Shown: positions 49,101-58,060, counted from the stretch's first letter. The stretch: 64,000 nt of DNA from Patiria miniata (GCF_015706575.1 NW_024037051.1:13179016-13243015), one strand, 5' to 3'. Numbers and translations: made by a program. Notes: generated by a model not told the origin, from the letters alone.

Positions 49101-52100
49101 AAAATGCTCATATGAGTTTTCTGAAAGTTATACCCCGCAAATATATACTCAAACTAAGTTTCAAATAAAACTCACCATATAATCAACCGGGCTACTTTTT
49201 TTTTAAAGGAATATTCGTTGCCTTTTTTTGCCATGACAATTGACCGTGCATTTATTGCATAAGGAGCAAATCAATAATTGTGAAAAGAAACAAAAACCAT
49301 AGCTCCCTATTTGTCACCTGGAAGGGAACATTGACATTGCTGGCTTCACTTCCATAGGTCTCACTTATTCCTAAAATCTCAGATTTTTAAGAGAAAAAAA
49401 AAAAATACCGTTATCAATGAAAATCACTGCTTGAGAAAAGACGACTACGTCATTTGAATAGGGAGCATCAATAGAACTATTGAAACAAAAATTAGAGTAA
49501 GAAAGACTGAATCTGTCATGCCGCGTTGAAGCCTGATAAAGGAACAAAGGCTGATGACGTCGAGTGGGATACCTGGGCACAGTAGGTAAACTATTTGTGG
49601 AAGGCACAAACATATGTGGAGGAGAGTACCACTTCACAAACTGTATCCTTCATGTAATATTTTTTAAATTGTTATTTAAATCAGTCTTCCGGTGATAAAA
49701 TAAATCAGCTTATTGTTTGCTTTCGTAAAAAGTACCCGGATGATTGCAATATGATTTCAGTAAGAGTACACTGATGAGGACAGTATTATTTTTTATATTA
49801 TCTTCATCCGGGCATTTTAATATATCACTGGTTCCCGCTCAGTCGAGAGCTTAGAAAGTCACAGCTGTCAGCCAGTGAAAAGAGCGTAGTGCGCGGTACC
49901 GTCCCAAGAGCACGCAGGGTCAACAACCACAAATGGTAACTGGAGCGGCGTGAAATTTGCTTCGCTAAGCAAAGAATAGTTTCACGAAATGTTTAGAAAT
50001 CTATTTCTTGCGGATCAATTGCAGCCTGATATAAATTATAATATTGGATAACGTTCTTTTTTCGGGGGACACAAGAATATATAGCACTCGCTATAACAAT
50101 ATTGCCAGGCGGCTGATCCTGCAGGCTCGGTGGTCAAACGGTGAGACGTTTGCACTAGAAAGCAGGAGGTCATGGGTTCGAGTCTGGAGGTAACACACTG
50201 AGTATACAGTGTTTATACTTGTAAAGGGCAAAACCTAATAATGAATATTGCACTCCTCAATATTGTTGCAGCTCGTGCAATATTTTCCTGTATCCCCCTC
50301 AAAGCCATCCAACATTATGTAATTATCACCCTTTTTTTCTGTAGCGAGAGATCAAAGAAAGGAGGACTAATGAGCGAGCCATGCAGGGTCGTGTTCAGGA
50401 GCAGCGGCAGGTGAATGCCCGTGCCAGACGGTACTATGATGAGTTCCAGCTGCGGGCCAAGTCACGCATGGTCAAGAGACGCACCAGGGAAGAACAGGTC
50501 AGTGTCCACTTCCTATTAATTATTTATGGGCCATTCTATACATTTAGGGACCTAAGTGTGCCATTTGTCCTGTCCCTATTACCTTGGTACTTTGTAATTT
50601 TGCCATTCTAGTATCATTAAGATTAAGAACTACTTCAAATCGTCGGTTGCACCACGAACCAACGTATCCCATTTTTTTGTGTTATGAGAAAAACTGATTT
50701 AAAGTTGGTCATATTTTTGTAGGCTCATTCCTCTAAACTACCTGTGTAAGAATTCAAGCTGTTTCGTTTTTGCCAGTAAGTTAAAGATTAAACTTTATTG
50801 TATGCGATCCATGTGCCTCTGAGTTGCAAGATACACGTCACTTTGTGAAACAGATTTTTGTCATGTTTATCGTATTTCATACAACAGGCGTAATAGTGGC
50901 CATGTGCCAGATACGGGCATACCGGTACGTCAGTTCGTGAAACGCTAAATTCACACTTTTCATGTCGATGCTCCTTGGTGACGTCATAGCACTATAGGAA
51001 TAAACCCTTGTGAGGATGAGCATTTTGATGAAATAAAAGCGTTTATGACAAAAACTAAATTTGGCCAGAAAAATTTAGATACGCCGGTTCGTGGTGCGAC
51101 CGACAAAACAATTTTATTTTATTTGTTCGGTAGGTTTTTTGCTATGCATAATCACTCTTGAAGGGTGACTGCATTAAGGATTGCTTCAGAATGAATACAT
51201 TGTAGGTGTCAGATGTAGGACAGGAAAAATATTATCAAACATTTATAGAATGGCCCTGATAAACGCTCCATCTTGAACAACTGGTAAAATGATGTTGTCT
51301 CTGAGCAGATGAAAAGCAATTGCAGTAAATTGTCCTGCTAAGGGACAATGACATCAAATTGTTCTAGAACCAAATATTCCCCCAATAAGATCGCAGTTGC
51401 CGAGTGGTGTTGTATATGAACTCTGTAATTTTCTCTGAGAAGATGAGATGTGATTGCAGTAAAGTGTCCTGCTAAGGGACAATGACATCAAACTGTTCTA
51501 GAGCCAAATGTCACCCGAATAAGACTGCAGTAGCCAAGTGGTGTTGTATATGAAATATGTAATTTTCTTTGAGAAGAAGAGATGTAAATACAGTAAAGTG
51601 TCTTGCTAAGGGACAATGGCATCAAACTTTTCTAGAACCAGATTTTGCCTGTATAAGGCCATTTCTAAATGATGTTGTGTTTGAACTGTGCAATTAGTCC
51701 AAGCAATTTACCATTGAACGTTCAAATGTTACCAAAAACATTCTATTTTCAAGTTTAAAATTTAAACAGCTGACTGTATCTTGTCTCCTTTTGTGAGCAG
51801 ATTTTCAAGAAGCTCTTCGAAGATGGGCTGAACATCCAGAAGGCTCGCATCAGTGACCTGAGGAAGTATGCACGGGAGAAACGTGAGGAGTCAGCGCAGC
51901 GACAGCAAGATGAGATAGACTCACTAGAGAACTAGTATCCTTATGATATAACATTCAGTAGCATTGCAATATACACACGATATCATTAGAATACTATGCA
52001 TGCTATCTTTCAAATATTGCACACACCGTTACATTAATAGAGGACGCATTTTTTTACCAGTTTTGAGAGCCTCTTAGACGGGACGTACAGTGTGTGCCTG

Positions 52101-55100
52101 CTGGCGTTTGTTTATGGTGTAAATCGAGGACACACACGTGCAAGATCATCGATGACTTGAACTATTGCCAAAATTTTGCGAGTTGGCCACGCCCCTAAGA
52201 CAACCCTTTGGAATTTTTGTACCCTAGGTTTTGTTTGTCTCAGATGTTGCGCGTTTCGCGTCCGTTTGTATATCATGTAATTGGACAATATTTCACAAGC
52301 TGCGTTGACGTGATTCTAACGCGATTCTACCGCGATAGGTCAATTGAGGACAGGAACCAAAACGAGGACTGCTTCGGTTAGAAATGTGTACAAAACCAAT
52401 GAGAGCTGTTGCAAAAAAGTATAAACAAAGGAAAAGGGAAGAGGAACAATAGAAAATCCTCAATTTACACCATAAACAAACGTACTGGTTCGCGCACGAG
52501 AGACGGAAAGTACGCAGAACTAACTTTATTCTGAATGTACACAAAGCCATAGCGTCCTCCCGTAAGCGTCAGGTGTCCTCAGCAATGTGTTCAAATGTCA
52601 CTCCAAGCAGTCTCCCCCAACCCTCCCTTTCCTACCATTGAGGGCGTACTTGTGCACAGAGCCTATACATTGCATGTAGTGTTCAGCTATACTATTTGTA
52701 GTGTTGGTCAAATACCAACCTGAATTCAAATGCTGGACGTAATGTACTTCTTCACTTCTTTCGGACCTGTAGTTCTTGTGAGTCCATTTAGTCACTAGTC
52801 AGCTATTTATAAATTTGGGTGGCATGGGTGGCTTGTGCGTAAAGCGCTCGCCTCTCACCAAGGTGACCACGGTTCGAATCCTGGCCGTGGATCGCATGTG
52901 AGTAGAGTTGTGCGTTGGTTCTCTCCTGTGCCACAAGGTTTTTTCTAAAGGCCCTCCGGTTTTCCTCCGTCCGGAAAAATCAAACACTTTCGATCTCAGG
53001 CTGTGCTCCGTGGTCATATATGGGTCGACGTGGCCGGCAGCCATAGGCGCCTTCACGTGCCAGCGGCCCGACCACGTTGTAGCCGCGTCCTTCGCAATTC
53101 AGCATACCAGCTGCCAGTAAGGATGATTAGCCTCCCAAATTATTATTATTATTATTATTATTATTATTTAGATACTTGTTAACTTTTGGTTCAGCCCAAC
53201 ATGAGTCTGAACTGATAAAAAAAAAAACCCAAAAAACCTCCGCTCGCCCTCCCTCGATCATACTAAAAAGCGTCAACACAGCGTCAACACACTCCAAAGC
53301 GTCAACACAGCGTCAACACATCCAAAATGTATTAAAAGTGACAAAAGCAGTTTGTAACCCATATAGTATGGTCAGAAACAAGATTTTGGCTTAAAATTAA
53401 TAGGTTAAACGTCTGAAAATTGCGATTTTCAGTTCCAGAAAATTGGCTCTCCGTACCGCTCCGAAATTGGCCGCCATGTTGCCTCAGTGGCAGTGCGGAC
53501 CATACCATTATGCTAAAGGGTGATAGCGTTGTACAATAAACCAACAGAGAGGGCGCGGCCGACCAATACCAAAAGATGTCCATTTCAATAAAGTAAATGA
53601 AACATAAACACAACTCACAAAATAATGATCCACCACTCCGATCCTCAGTCCTCACAGATCTGGTATCCCTCTGTTGTTTATGACAAGATAATGTCATTAC
53701 CTACACACCCCTGCTAACAATGGTGTAGTCCAAGCTTTGTGCGAAGTCAAGATGGCGGACAACGGCCGTGCAAGTGAAAGGTCATTTTTTCGCGTGAAAA
53801 TACTATATTTTTAACAACGAAATGGAAACTCAAACCAATGGAAATTCTCTTTTATTCTATGCTTTACAATTATATACCATTTTTGTTAATTCAGAATGTG
53901 TTTTGGATGTGTTGACGGTGTGTTGACGCTTCTGTCATGTGTTGACGCTGTGTTGACGCTTTTTAGTGCGACCCCTCGTGCCTCCAGTAGATCAGTACAT
54001 GTATCACACGTAGGCAAACTTTGCTAGATACGCACCAGAATTTGTTGGTTCTACATTTCCTTAACCTCTGTTGCTCCAGCTATCGCAATCAGTTCAGTAT
54101 GCTTGCAGAGGCCATTGCCAAGGAGAGATATGAGCTGCAGACGAGGGACAAAGCACAAACAAAGGTGAGCACTTGCTAAGTGTGTCCTCTGATAGCTAGC
54201 CAATTTTGTTATTAATTATTATGATAAGGATTGAATTTTTCTGATAATGAAACCATTCCTCAAACAAGAAAGCTGTAGAGAGAAGACAATGAGAAGAAAT
54301 GACAGTTTTAGAGGCGGGAGGAAAACCCCAGAAGAATATTCTTCGGGAAAACCCATGGAATCAGGTAGGGATTGAAAACCCAATCCACATGTGGTCCGGG
54401 CAGGAATCGAACCTAGGTCACAGAGATGGAAGGCGAGGAAAGCTAACCTGACTCCCCTGACTCAAACGTAAAGGGGTCAAGCTAGTGAACCATTTTCTCT
54501 CGCAGTTACTGCTGTGGTTGGAAAGATGAAGTTTTGCTGTAAATATATCAGAAGCAAAACCAACGGCAACTTTTCCGTAACTGTTGTTGACTTTGCTCCT
54601 CTTCATAAGAGGAGCACAGTCAAAAACAGCTGGAGTGCCGTGGCCTAATGGTCTGGAGCACTGAATTTGTGGTCCACGGGGTAATTCTGCAGGTTGTGGG
54701 TTCGAGTCCAATCCGGGGTTATACATGTAGTGTGCGTGCCCTTGAGCAAGGTGCTTTGTCATTCATTGCTTCTGTCCACCCAGGAGTAGATGGGTACCTG
54801 TGAGGGCAGTGTTGGTGTTCCTAAGAGAGCAATAAAAAATGGAACATTCGCAACGATCCAATGAGAATAACACCTGTTTTCAATGGAAATATATACCATT
54901 CCATATTGGAACACCTTTCGAAAAAAAAACAGGTGCTTCCACAGTGGAACGTTTAGCAATGCAAACCCATGGAGCAGTTTGCTCTACCTTGGAACATCTG
55001 GGGAACATAGCATGCTCCCCCGTGGTTTAAGATTCTGGATGGGAAAAGCTGTGTTCCACGCAAAACGTCCTGAAACCAAAAGATATTGTCCAAGTTGAAA

Positions 55101-55313
55101 CACTGCCTTTTGTTCATGCCCTTTTTTTTGGGCTTTGCTTTGCCTTAGGTTATGGAGGGGATGAAGAGAGACATGAGGCGGAAGATGGAACGAGAGGTCC
55201 GGGACTTCCAGGAGCAGATGTACCGAGACGAAGACACGGAGTACTTCAGGCAGCTGGAGGCAGACAGGATGAGACGGGAGCTACAGATGGCAACCTACAA
55301 GACCACGATTTAA
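25119..55313 (+). CDS. cep95: Centrosomal protein of 95 kDa (CEP95/CCDC45) orthologue
   Basis: Exons: 25119-25161, 26307-26432, 27501-27728, 28704-28839, 31690-31853, about 32589-32843, 37508-37724, 38487-38627, 40217-40497, 41159-41277, 41757-42117, 43796-43888, 44155-44224, 45513-45620, 47770-47939, 48658-48732, 50345-50497, 51801-51934, 54080-54164, 55149-55313. All junctions are GT-AG and in phase except entry to the sixth, where a small exon is probably missing. Protein is about 1,040 residues, longer than the roughly 820 of human. The N-terminus ([54 protein letters not shown]) fits the CH-like domain. The middle is Ser/Pro-rich, low complexity. The C-terminus is Arg/Glu/Gln-rich coiled coil with [20 protein letters not shown] and the ending [19 protein letters not shown] typical of CEP95. 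The family acts at centrosomes and spindle poles. Start is the only Met in frame with exon 2. Confidence 0.92.
25236..25607 (+). mobile_element. 370-bp MITE, GTCTCCGGTTTCTGGTATG ends
   Basis: Left AAAGTCTCCGGTTTCTGGTA and right TACCAGAAACCGGAGAC are inverted, both next to A/T homopolymers and GGCC. The interior matches 42396-42768 in opposite orientation almost throughout. Confidence 0.75.
25745..25958 (+). mobile_element. TTAA MITE, family B
   Basis: TTAACCCCAACTCCC to GTTAGGGTTAA, TTAA at both edges. Shares TGTAAAAGAC and GGAGGTGTGCCAACCC-type interior with 9832-10044. Confidence 0.75.
26433..27500. other. CEP95 intron 2, no defined repeat
   Basis: Unique AT-rich sequence. Open frames of up to 121 codons are present but show no family motif or splice-consistent structure. 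Confidence 0.5.
27809..28090 (-). mobile_element. tRNA-derived SINE (family S2), near full length
   Basis: Minus strand: head GTGGCCTAGTGGTTAGGGTT, B box GGTTCGAATCC, then CCTTGGGCAAGGCACTTC, CCAGGAGTATAAATGGGTAC, GCGATGGACTAGCATCCCAT and GGCCTGATGAGCCACATTGG. This organisation is common in marine invertebrates. A tail fragment lies at 40700-40830. Confidence 0.78.
28091..28703. other. CEP95 intron 3, remainder
   Basis: AT-rich, with no recognised element or gene. Confidence 0.5.
29085..31541 (+). repeat. 11-bp minisatellite, about 215 copies, in CEP95 intron 4
   Basis: The unit TCCATCACAAG, with variants TCCATTACAAG, TCCTTCACAAG, TCCACCACAAG and CGAG for CAAG at both ends, fills 29144-31512. 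The sense strand of the unit has no stop codon in any frame and 11 is not a multiple of 3, so an 818-codon open frame runs through it as an 11-residue periodic peptide ([15 protein letters not shown]). It lies between CEP95 exons in unrelated phase and is not a gene. Related ACTTGTGA stretches occur at 553-650 and 17700-17760. Confidence 0.95.
31942..32380 (-). mobile_element. Family A TTAA MITE, inverted copy of 2182-2618
   Basis: TTAACCCTAACCCCCTAGGC at the left and GGGTTAGGGTTAA at the right. Internal TCAATCCTCCAAAATCCTC units. Identity with the reverse complement of 2182-2618 is high by eye across the whole length, implying recent activity. Confidence 0.8.
33428..33550 (+). repeat. Direct repeat with 34709-34810
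   Basis: TTTTTATTCTACAAGCCACT and GATGTATGCCGAAACTTTTC followed by GTCAT and a TGACGT motif occur in the same order at both places about 1.3 kb apart. Confidence 0.6.
34780..35690 (+). repeat. Three tandem units of about 300 bp with CRE and ETS-type palindromes
   Basis: Units two and three start ATGACGTCATGAATATTTAA at 35091 and 35391, a 300-bp period. Unit one starts near 34788. Each contains CCTATAACTATAGAAC-type sequence, a TCACATGACC- or TCATGTGACC-type site and the hairpin ACTTCCGGTTTTACCGGAAGT (34932, 35234, 35534). The TGACGTCA palindrome is also present at 33529, 33725 and 33735. Non-coding. Confidence 0.7.
36188..36686 (+). mobile_element. TTAA MITE family C copy 2
   Basis: TTAAAGGGAAGATACAAC at the left. 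The right end is truncated at TTCATTCCCA. The 28-bp palindrome CCAACGCTGGTCGG plus complement at 36341-36368 is perfect. Confidence 0.75.
36690..37500. other. CEP95 intron 6, right part
   Basis: Unique AT-rich sequence. TGGTTTGGAATTTCATCG and AAATTCCCAGTTGCATGCCT (near 37020-37075) recur at 41436-41490, a dispersed repeat in two CEP95 introns. Confidence 0.5.
37812..38390. mobile_element. Probable hAT-like remnant with GGGTCGG subterminal motifs
   Basis: Clusters of ACCGGACCCGAAACC and TCGGGTCAGGTTGGGTCG at the left, and GGGTCGGTGCGG, GGGTCGAGTTGGGTCGG and GGGTCGGTTTGG at the right, around a unique core. Terminal repeats and a target duplication could not be defined. Confidence 0.4.
38817..39370 (+). 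mobile_element. tRNA-derived SINE head split by a hAT-like insertion
   Basis: GGATAGTTCAGTTGGTAGAG is a good A box. The tRNA-like sequence runs to GGTCTCGGGTTCAGAT at 38878 and resumes GTTCAGATCCTGCTG at 39349. The joined B box is GGTTCAGATCC. Confidence 0.65.
38879..39348. mobile_element. hAT-like MITE inserted in a SINE B box
   Basis: Exact 8-bp duplication GTTCAGAT (38871-38878, 39349-39356). Ends TAGTGGTGGGA and TCTCCCACCACTA. Subterminal CCGGATATTCG and ATAACCGGATTTT. No transposase frame. Confidence 0.88.
39357..39940. other. CEP95 intron sequence before a long hairpin
   Basis: No gene. Contains CATAAATACCTAAGAC near 39480 and an inverted relative (GGTATTTATGAATG) near 39925, possibly the ends of an old element. 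Confidence 0.4.
39944..40077. repeat. 134-bp hairpin
   Basis: AATAAATATGTGTTTGGTCG to GTCTGGATGGGTGATAA pairs with TTACCCATCCAGAC to ACACACATTTATT, about 65-bp arms with almost no loop and a few mismatches. Confidence 0.75.
40498..41158. mobile_element. CEP95 intron with S2 SINE tail fragment at 40700-40830
   Basis: TCTGACCGGGCCGAAATGCC, CATCGGGCC and TGTTTATCTATGG correspond to the terminal part of the SINE at 27809-28090 in reverse order of decay. The rest is unremarkable. Confidence 0.45.
42160..42783. mobile_element. GTGATGCGATCAAGC element containing a nested MITE
   Basis: GTGATGCGATCAAGCTAAAC at the left and TTAGCTTGATCACATCAC at the right are the ends seen at 8838-9301. Flanks read ATAT on both sides. 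Nested at 42396-42768 is the reverse copy of the 25236-25607 MITE. Confidence 0.65.
42396..42768 (-). mobile_element. 370-bp MITE, second copy, opposite orientation
   Basis: AAAGTCTCCGGTTTCTGGTA at the left, GATACCAGAAACAGGAGAC at the right, next to GGCC on each side. The two copies are in opposite orientation about 17 kb apart inside CEP95. Confidence 0.75.
43231..43621. mobile_element. Tc1/mariner-like MITE, second copy
   Basis: TACAGTGGAACGCCTCTATA to TATAGCGACGTTCCACTGTA. Internal GTTCGGTATAGC repeats as at 10228-10673. Confidence 0.75.
43628..43705 (-). mobile_element. SINE fragment
   Basis: TCCTGTTTACTCCTAGCTGG and GTGTCTTGCCCAAGGACA match the body of the S1/S2 SINEs, without a tRNA head. 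Confidence 0.45.
44225..45512. repeat. CEP95 intron with nested inverted repeats
   Basis: AAAGAGGTTGTGGAATGCT (about 44951) is the inverse of AGCATTCCACAACCTCT (about 45413). Inside, AATCGTGACGTAATAAACAGGACTC (45147) faces its complement at 45210. These are foldback remnants. 44310-44940 shows no feature. Confidence 0.5.
45865..47285 (+). pseudogene. CR1/L2-type LINE reverse-transcriptase C-terminus, split by a transposon
   Basis: 45865-46083 encodes [33 protein letters not shown] and [19 protein letters not shown]. 47107-47285 continues with [20 protein letters not shown] and [16 protein letters not shown]. This is the standard end of CR1/L2-like LINE ORF2, after the catalytic YADD region, which is missing. 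The copy is dead and its two parts flank the element at 46087-47103. Confidence 0.75.
46087..47103. mobile_element. PIF/Harbinger-like element, about 1.0 kb, TTA duplication
   Basis: TTA is duplicated at 46084-46086 and 47104-47106. Inverted ends AGCCCTGTCCGCACTGGACT and, in reverse, AGTCGTGTCCGCACTGGACT. GTCCAGTGCGGACAG recurs inside at about 46151 and 46294 and, degraded, at 47007. No transposase recognised. The host LINE frame reads on across it. Confidence 0.75.
48008..48551. mobile_element. 544-bp foldback MITE
   Basis: TATAAGCCACTGCACA at the left and TGTGCAGCGGGCTTATA at the right. The arms are complementary over most of their length (GATTAACTAGCCAATGAAA with its complement at the centre, near 48220 and 48350). 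Confidence 0.75.
48855..48965 (-). mobile_element. SINE family S3 fragment
   Basis: TGACAGTTTTAGAGGCGGGA, then GAAAAACCCC, and GTCACAGTGATGGAAGGCGAG. The same motifs are in the same order at 54296-54450. Confidence 0.5.
48985..50120. other. CEP95 intron without recognised elements
   Basis: AT-rich. No open frame of interest and no clear inverted repeat. Confidence 0.5.
50130..50200 (+). mobile_element. tRNA-like sequence, probably a SINE head
   Basis: GCTCGGTGGTCAAACGGTGA supplies an A-box region and GGGTTCGAGTCTGG a B box, 71 bp overall. No acceptor stem can be closed, so a functional tRNA is unlikely. Confidence 0.45.
50641..51104. mobile_element. Inverted-repeat element with GTCGGTTGCACCACGAACC ends
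   Basis: GTCGGTTGCACCACGAACCA at the left and GGTTCGTGGTGCGACCGAC at the right are inverted over about 26 bp. Non-coding interior. Confidence 0.65.
51289..51675 (+). repeat. Three tandem units of about 128 bp
   Basis: Each unit holds GCAGTAAATTGTCCTGCTAA, GGGACAATGACATCAAA, GTTCTAGAACCAAAT and GTGGTGTTGTATATGAA with small changes. Located in the CEP95 intron between 50497 and 51801. Confidence 0.8.
52105..52482. mobile_element. MITE with 26-bp inverted ends and a second MITE inside
   Basis: CGTTTGTTTATGGTGTAAAT at the left and ATTTACACCATAAACAAACG at the right. The core GTGTACAAAACCAATGAGAG is shared with 1104 and 11129. Inside, 52156-52345 is a copy of the 13944-14254 element. Confidence 0.75.
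52820..53169 (+). mobile_element. tRNA-derived SINE with (ATT)n tail
   Basis: Head GCTTGTGCGTAAAGCGCTCG, B box GGTTCGAATCC, unique body through CCGACCACGTTGTAGCC, then (ATT)n at 53139-53169. This is a near-complete copy in head-body-tail order. Confidence 0.8.
53240..53985. mobile_element. Inverted-repeat element with AGCGTCAACAC tandem ends
   Basis: CTAAAAAGCGTCAACACAGC at the left is the inverse of GCTGTGTTGACGCTTTTTAG at the right. AGCGTCAACAC-type repeats are stacked at both ends. The interior contains an AAGATGGCGG motif near 53751. No gene. Confidence 0.7.
54296..54450 (-). mobile_element. SINE family S3
   Basis: Minus strand: CGCCTTCCATCTCTGTGACC, B box AGGTTCGATTCC, then CCGGACCACATG and CCTCCCGCCTCTAAAACTGTC. 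Confidence 0.6.
54630..54815 (+). mobile_element. tRNA-derived SINE (family S1)
   Basis: GCCGTGGCCTAATGGTCTGG, B box GGTTCGAGTCC, CCCTTGAGCAAGGTGC, GATGGGTACCTGTGAGGGC. Same order as the minus-strand copy at 19404-19585. Confidence 0.75.
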
Positions 55314-56720
55314 ACGAAGGACCTTCCAGAAAAATGATTGAGAAGCATGATGATGTTTAGATGGTCGCCGATTGAACAAGTGGTGTTGGTCAAGACCATT
55401 ACTTGAAAGGCTTTCAAGAAAATGATCTAGAAGCTGGAGGTCTTTCAGATGTACAGAGAGTTGCATTTAATAACATGGAAGCTTTCAATGAAATTCTACC
55501 AGACATGATTTGGGGAGTCTCCAAAAAAATGAATTGGAAACAGAATGTTATGACTTCCAGGAGCAGATGTACCAAGATGAGGACAGGCAGCTGGAAGCAG
55601 AGAGAATGAGACGGGAGATACAGATGTCAACCTACAAGACAACAATTTAATTGAAGGACCTTCAAGAACAAGTTATCGGAGGGACGAGGTCTGTGATTAC
55701 CAGGAGCAGCTGTATTGAGATGAGGAGAGCTACTGATCGCATCCCATAAGGCATTTATTTTGGGAAGGCCTTCAAGAAAATTATTTAGAACTGTGGTTTT
55801 ACCAGGAAAAGGTTCAGATTGTTGCAGGTCCAACAAGTGGTATCCTACAAGACGGTGGTTTGACAGCCCTGCAAGAAAATGATTTAGAAGGTTAAAGGGA
55901 ATATACAACATATGCAAACATCGAAAAATAAAACTACCAAGTTTTTATGAAATACCTTACTAGGATGTTGGTAAATGACAGTCTCGAGCATCTTGTAAAA
56001 TTATGGCACCTGGTGTGAAGTCATTTTCAAGACAATGGTATTTTTGTATACATTTCCAACGGTGGTCGGCCGACCACCGTTGGAAAAACCTAACTATTTT
56101 TCAACTGCTGCTCCAAATTTACCATTTATTTTCAGTCCAAATTTTGTTTGCTATTGGTTACATGTTCATGAACAGGTGCAGGCCAGCTAGACTGGTTCCC
56201 TTGCCTTACAATTTTCCATCATCTATAAATTGATCCAGTTTATCTTTTGTGGAGTCAGGGAACCAGACTACTTGAACATTTTTGTTTTTCTTGGTTTTTC
56301 CAACCTTTTCGAACACAAAACTTCAAAAATGTCAGTGTAACAATATTTGATCTATTATACTAACCCCTCAAATAGTTCATTACTGAAAATTACAGCAAAA
56401 GCCAATGATGTACATTCCCTTTAAGGTCCATTAGATGATAACACAGATGGTTGTGTAATGAGTAAGGTGGAAGTTGATTAAAGAGCCTTCGCGAAATGAC
56501 CTGATATTCAAACGTCTTGCAGGTGCCCCTGCTAATTGCAAATCCAACAAGTGGTTTATCCTACAAAACAGTGATTTGCAGGCCCTCTAGCATGTCTAGA
56601 AAATGATTTGGAAGCTGAAGGTCCTTCAGGAGATGCACAGGTGGTTTAAGACTAAATAAGACGGCTACAAATGTTTTCATACAAGACAATGGAGCCTTTA
56701 GGCCACTCAACATTGATTTT
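55314..56720 (+). pseudogene. Decayed tandem copies of the CEP95 terminal exon and adjoining 3' UTR
   Basis: Just past the stop, 55552-55680 repeats GACTTCCAGGAGCAGATGTA, GCAGCTGGAAGCAGAGAGAA and ACCTACAAGACAACAATTTAA plus AAGGACCTTC, lacking 12 nt of the real exon. A third, more damaged copy with an in-frame stop starts about 55695 (TACCAGGAGCAGCTGTATTGA). Downstream, AAGAAAATGATTTAGAAG-type segments recur at about 55412, 55768, 55868 and 56596. They lie after the CEP95 stop and could only be 3' UTR. Confidence 0.7.
55892..56424 (+). mobile_element. TTAA MITE family C copy 3
   Basis: TTAAAGGGAATATACAAC to GTACATTCCCTTTAA, exact TTAA at both edges. The palindrome CCAACGGTGGTCGG plus complement at 56056-56083 is perfect and differs from copy 2 by a paired C-G to G-C exchange. 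Confidence 0.82.
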
Positions 56721-57155
56721 TTAGGTTTTTATCACCGCCCGCGTTGATTTTCACTCCCGCCCCGATTTTGTTTATATTTTATATTTTTTTCTAAAAGTGT
56801 GTTTTTTTCCTGAAAAAAAGTTTATTTTCCAGACAAGTTTCTCACCAAATCCACAGGTACAGTCGCATGATTTGCACGCAAACCTTGTGCACGACATACT
56901 GAGCACATCGCACGAATTCATAGTGCTATAATGCATACGTCATCGTATAGTCAAGAACCATGACGAGTGCGTGTTTTGTACAGTGCTCGTGGTTGTAAAG
57001 TTTTTAAAGGTCAAAGTTTGACATCTAGCTGGCATGGCAAGGGTAGGCCAATTGTTGCGTTGTTTGTTTGAACACTCGGTCAACTGTAAACCTAGTCTGC
57101 TATAAGCTGTGAGGTTCATTACCCTTTCTTAATTCTAGATACAAACCCCAGGTAA
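56721..57155. other. Downstream of CEP95, no feature
   Basis: No gene or repeat structure recognised. AT-rich with CCGCCCGCGTTGATTTTC near 56736. Confidence 0.4.
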
Positions 57156-57678
57156 TTAAAGGGAATATACATCATTTGCTTTTGCTGTAGTTTTCAGAAA
57201 TGGATGGAATTGGGGGGTTGGAAATATATAGCAAATATAGTTACACTGACTTTTTTGAGGTTTTGGGATCGAAAATGCTATAAAAGCCAAGAAAAACAAT
57301 CCTTTTCCTGTAGTCTGGTTCCCTGACTCCATTTAAGAAGAAACAGAGCAGTTTACATATATTGGGGAATTGTAAGGTCAGGGAACCAGTCTAGCTGGCT
57401 TGTACCCGTTCATAGGTGTGTAATCGATTGCAAACAAGTGCGATGGTCAACTGGGGCCAGTATTTGAAAAAAAAGCCAGTTTTTTCCAACGCTGATCAGC
57501 CGATCAACGTTGGAAATTGATACAAAAATACCATTTTTCTTGAAAATGACAGTATACCAGGTGCCATGATTTTACAGGATGCTTTACACTGTCATTCACT
57601 AACAGTCCAGCAAGGTATTTCAAAATGATTTGGTAGTTTTATTTTTTGATGTTTGCAAATGTTGTATTTTCCCTTTAA
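57156..57678 (-). mobile_element. TTAA MITE family C copy 4
   Basis: TTAAAGGGAATATACATC to GTATTTTCCCTTTAA, TTAA at both edges, reverse orientation relative to the other three. The palindrome at 57486-57513 has a paired G-C to A-T change plus two mismatched positions. Confidence 0.82.
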
Positions 57679-57749
57679 ACAGCTGACTGGTACTTAATTA
57701 TTTTCATGTTTGTTGTGTCTTCTTTAGATTTATCTGACGTTTTTTTGGC

Positions 57750-58060
57750 TCAATCTTTTCATGTAAACTGCCTTTGCTGAAATTACACGAACTTTTGCAG
57801 TGATGAAAACCTAAAAAAATAATGTTGATTGTCCTTTACAGACATGATTAACGAGCATGGATTCTTCTCAGCGAAGTACTGATTTTTGAGTAAGGGAAAA
57901 GCTACAAATGTATTTAATTGTACAAATATTTCATGTAAACTGCCTTTGCTGTAATTACACGAACTTTTGCAATTTGTTTGTCGTTCAGTGATTGCATGGT
58001 TCAAACTCTGCACCTGTAAAATGCAGGACTGGAGTAATGAAATAAATGAAAATGTAAGAA
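57750..58060 (+). repeat. 43-bp direct repeat and possible distal CEP95 polyadenylation signal
   Basis: TTTCATGTAAACTGCCTTTG, then AATTACACGAACTTTTGCA, occurs at 57755 and 57928. An AATAAA follows near 58041 and could serve an extended CEP95 transcript, but the link is unproven. Confidence 0.45.

Noticed and set aside
50130-50200. Possible tRNA gene
   Set aside because: Has A- and B-box-like sequence but no closable acceptor stem; better explained as a SINE head.
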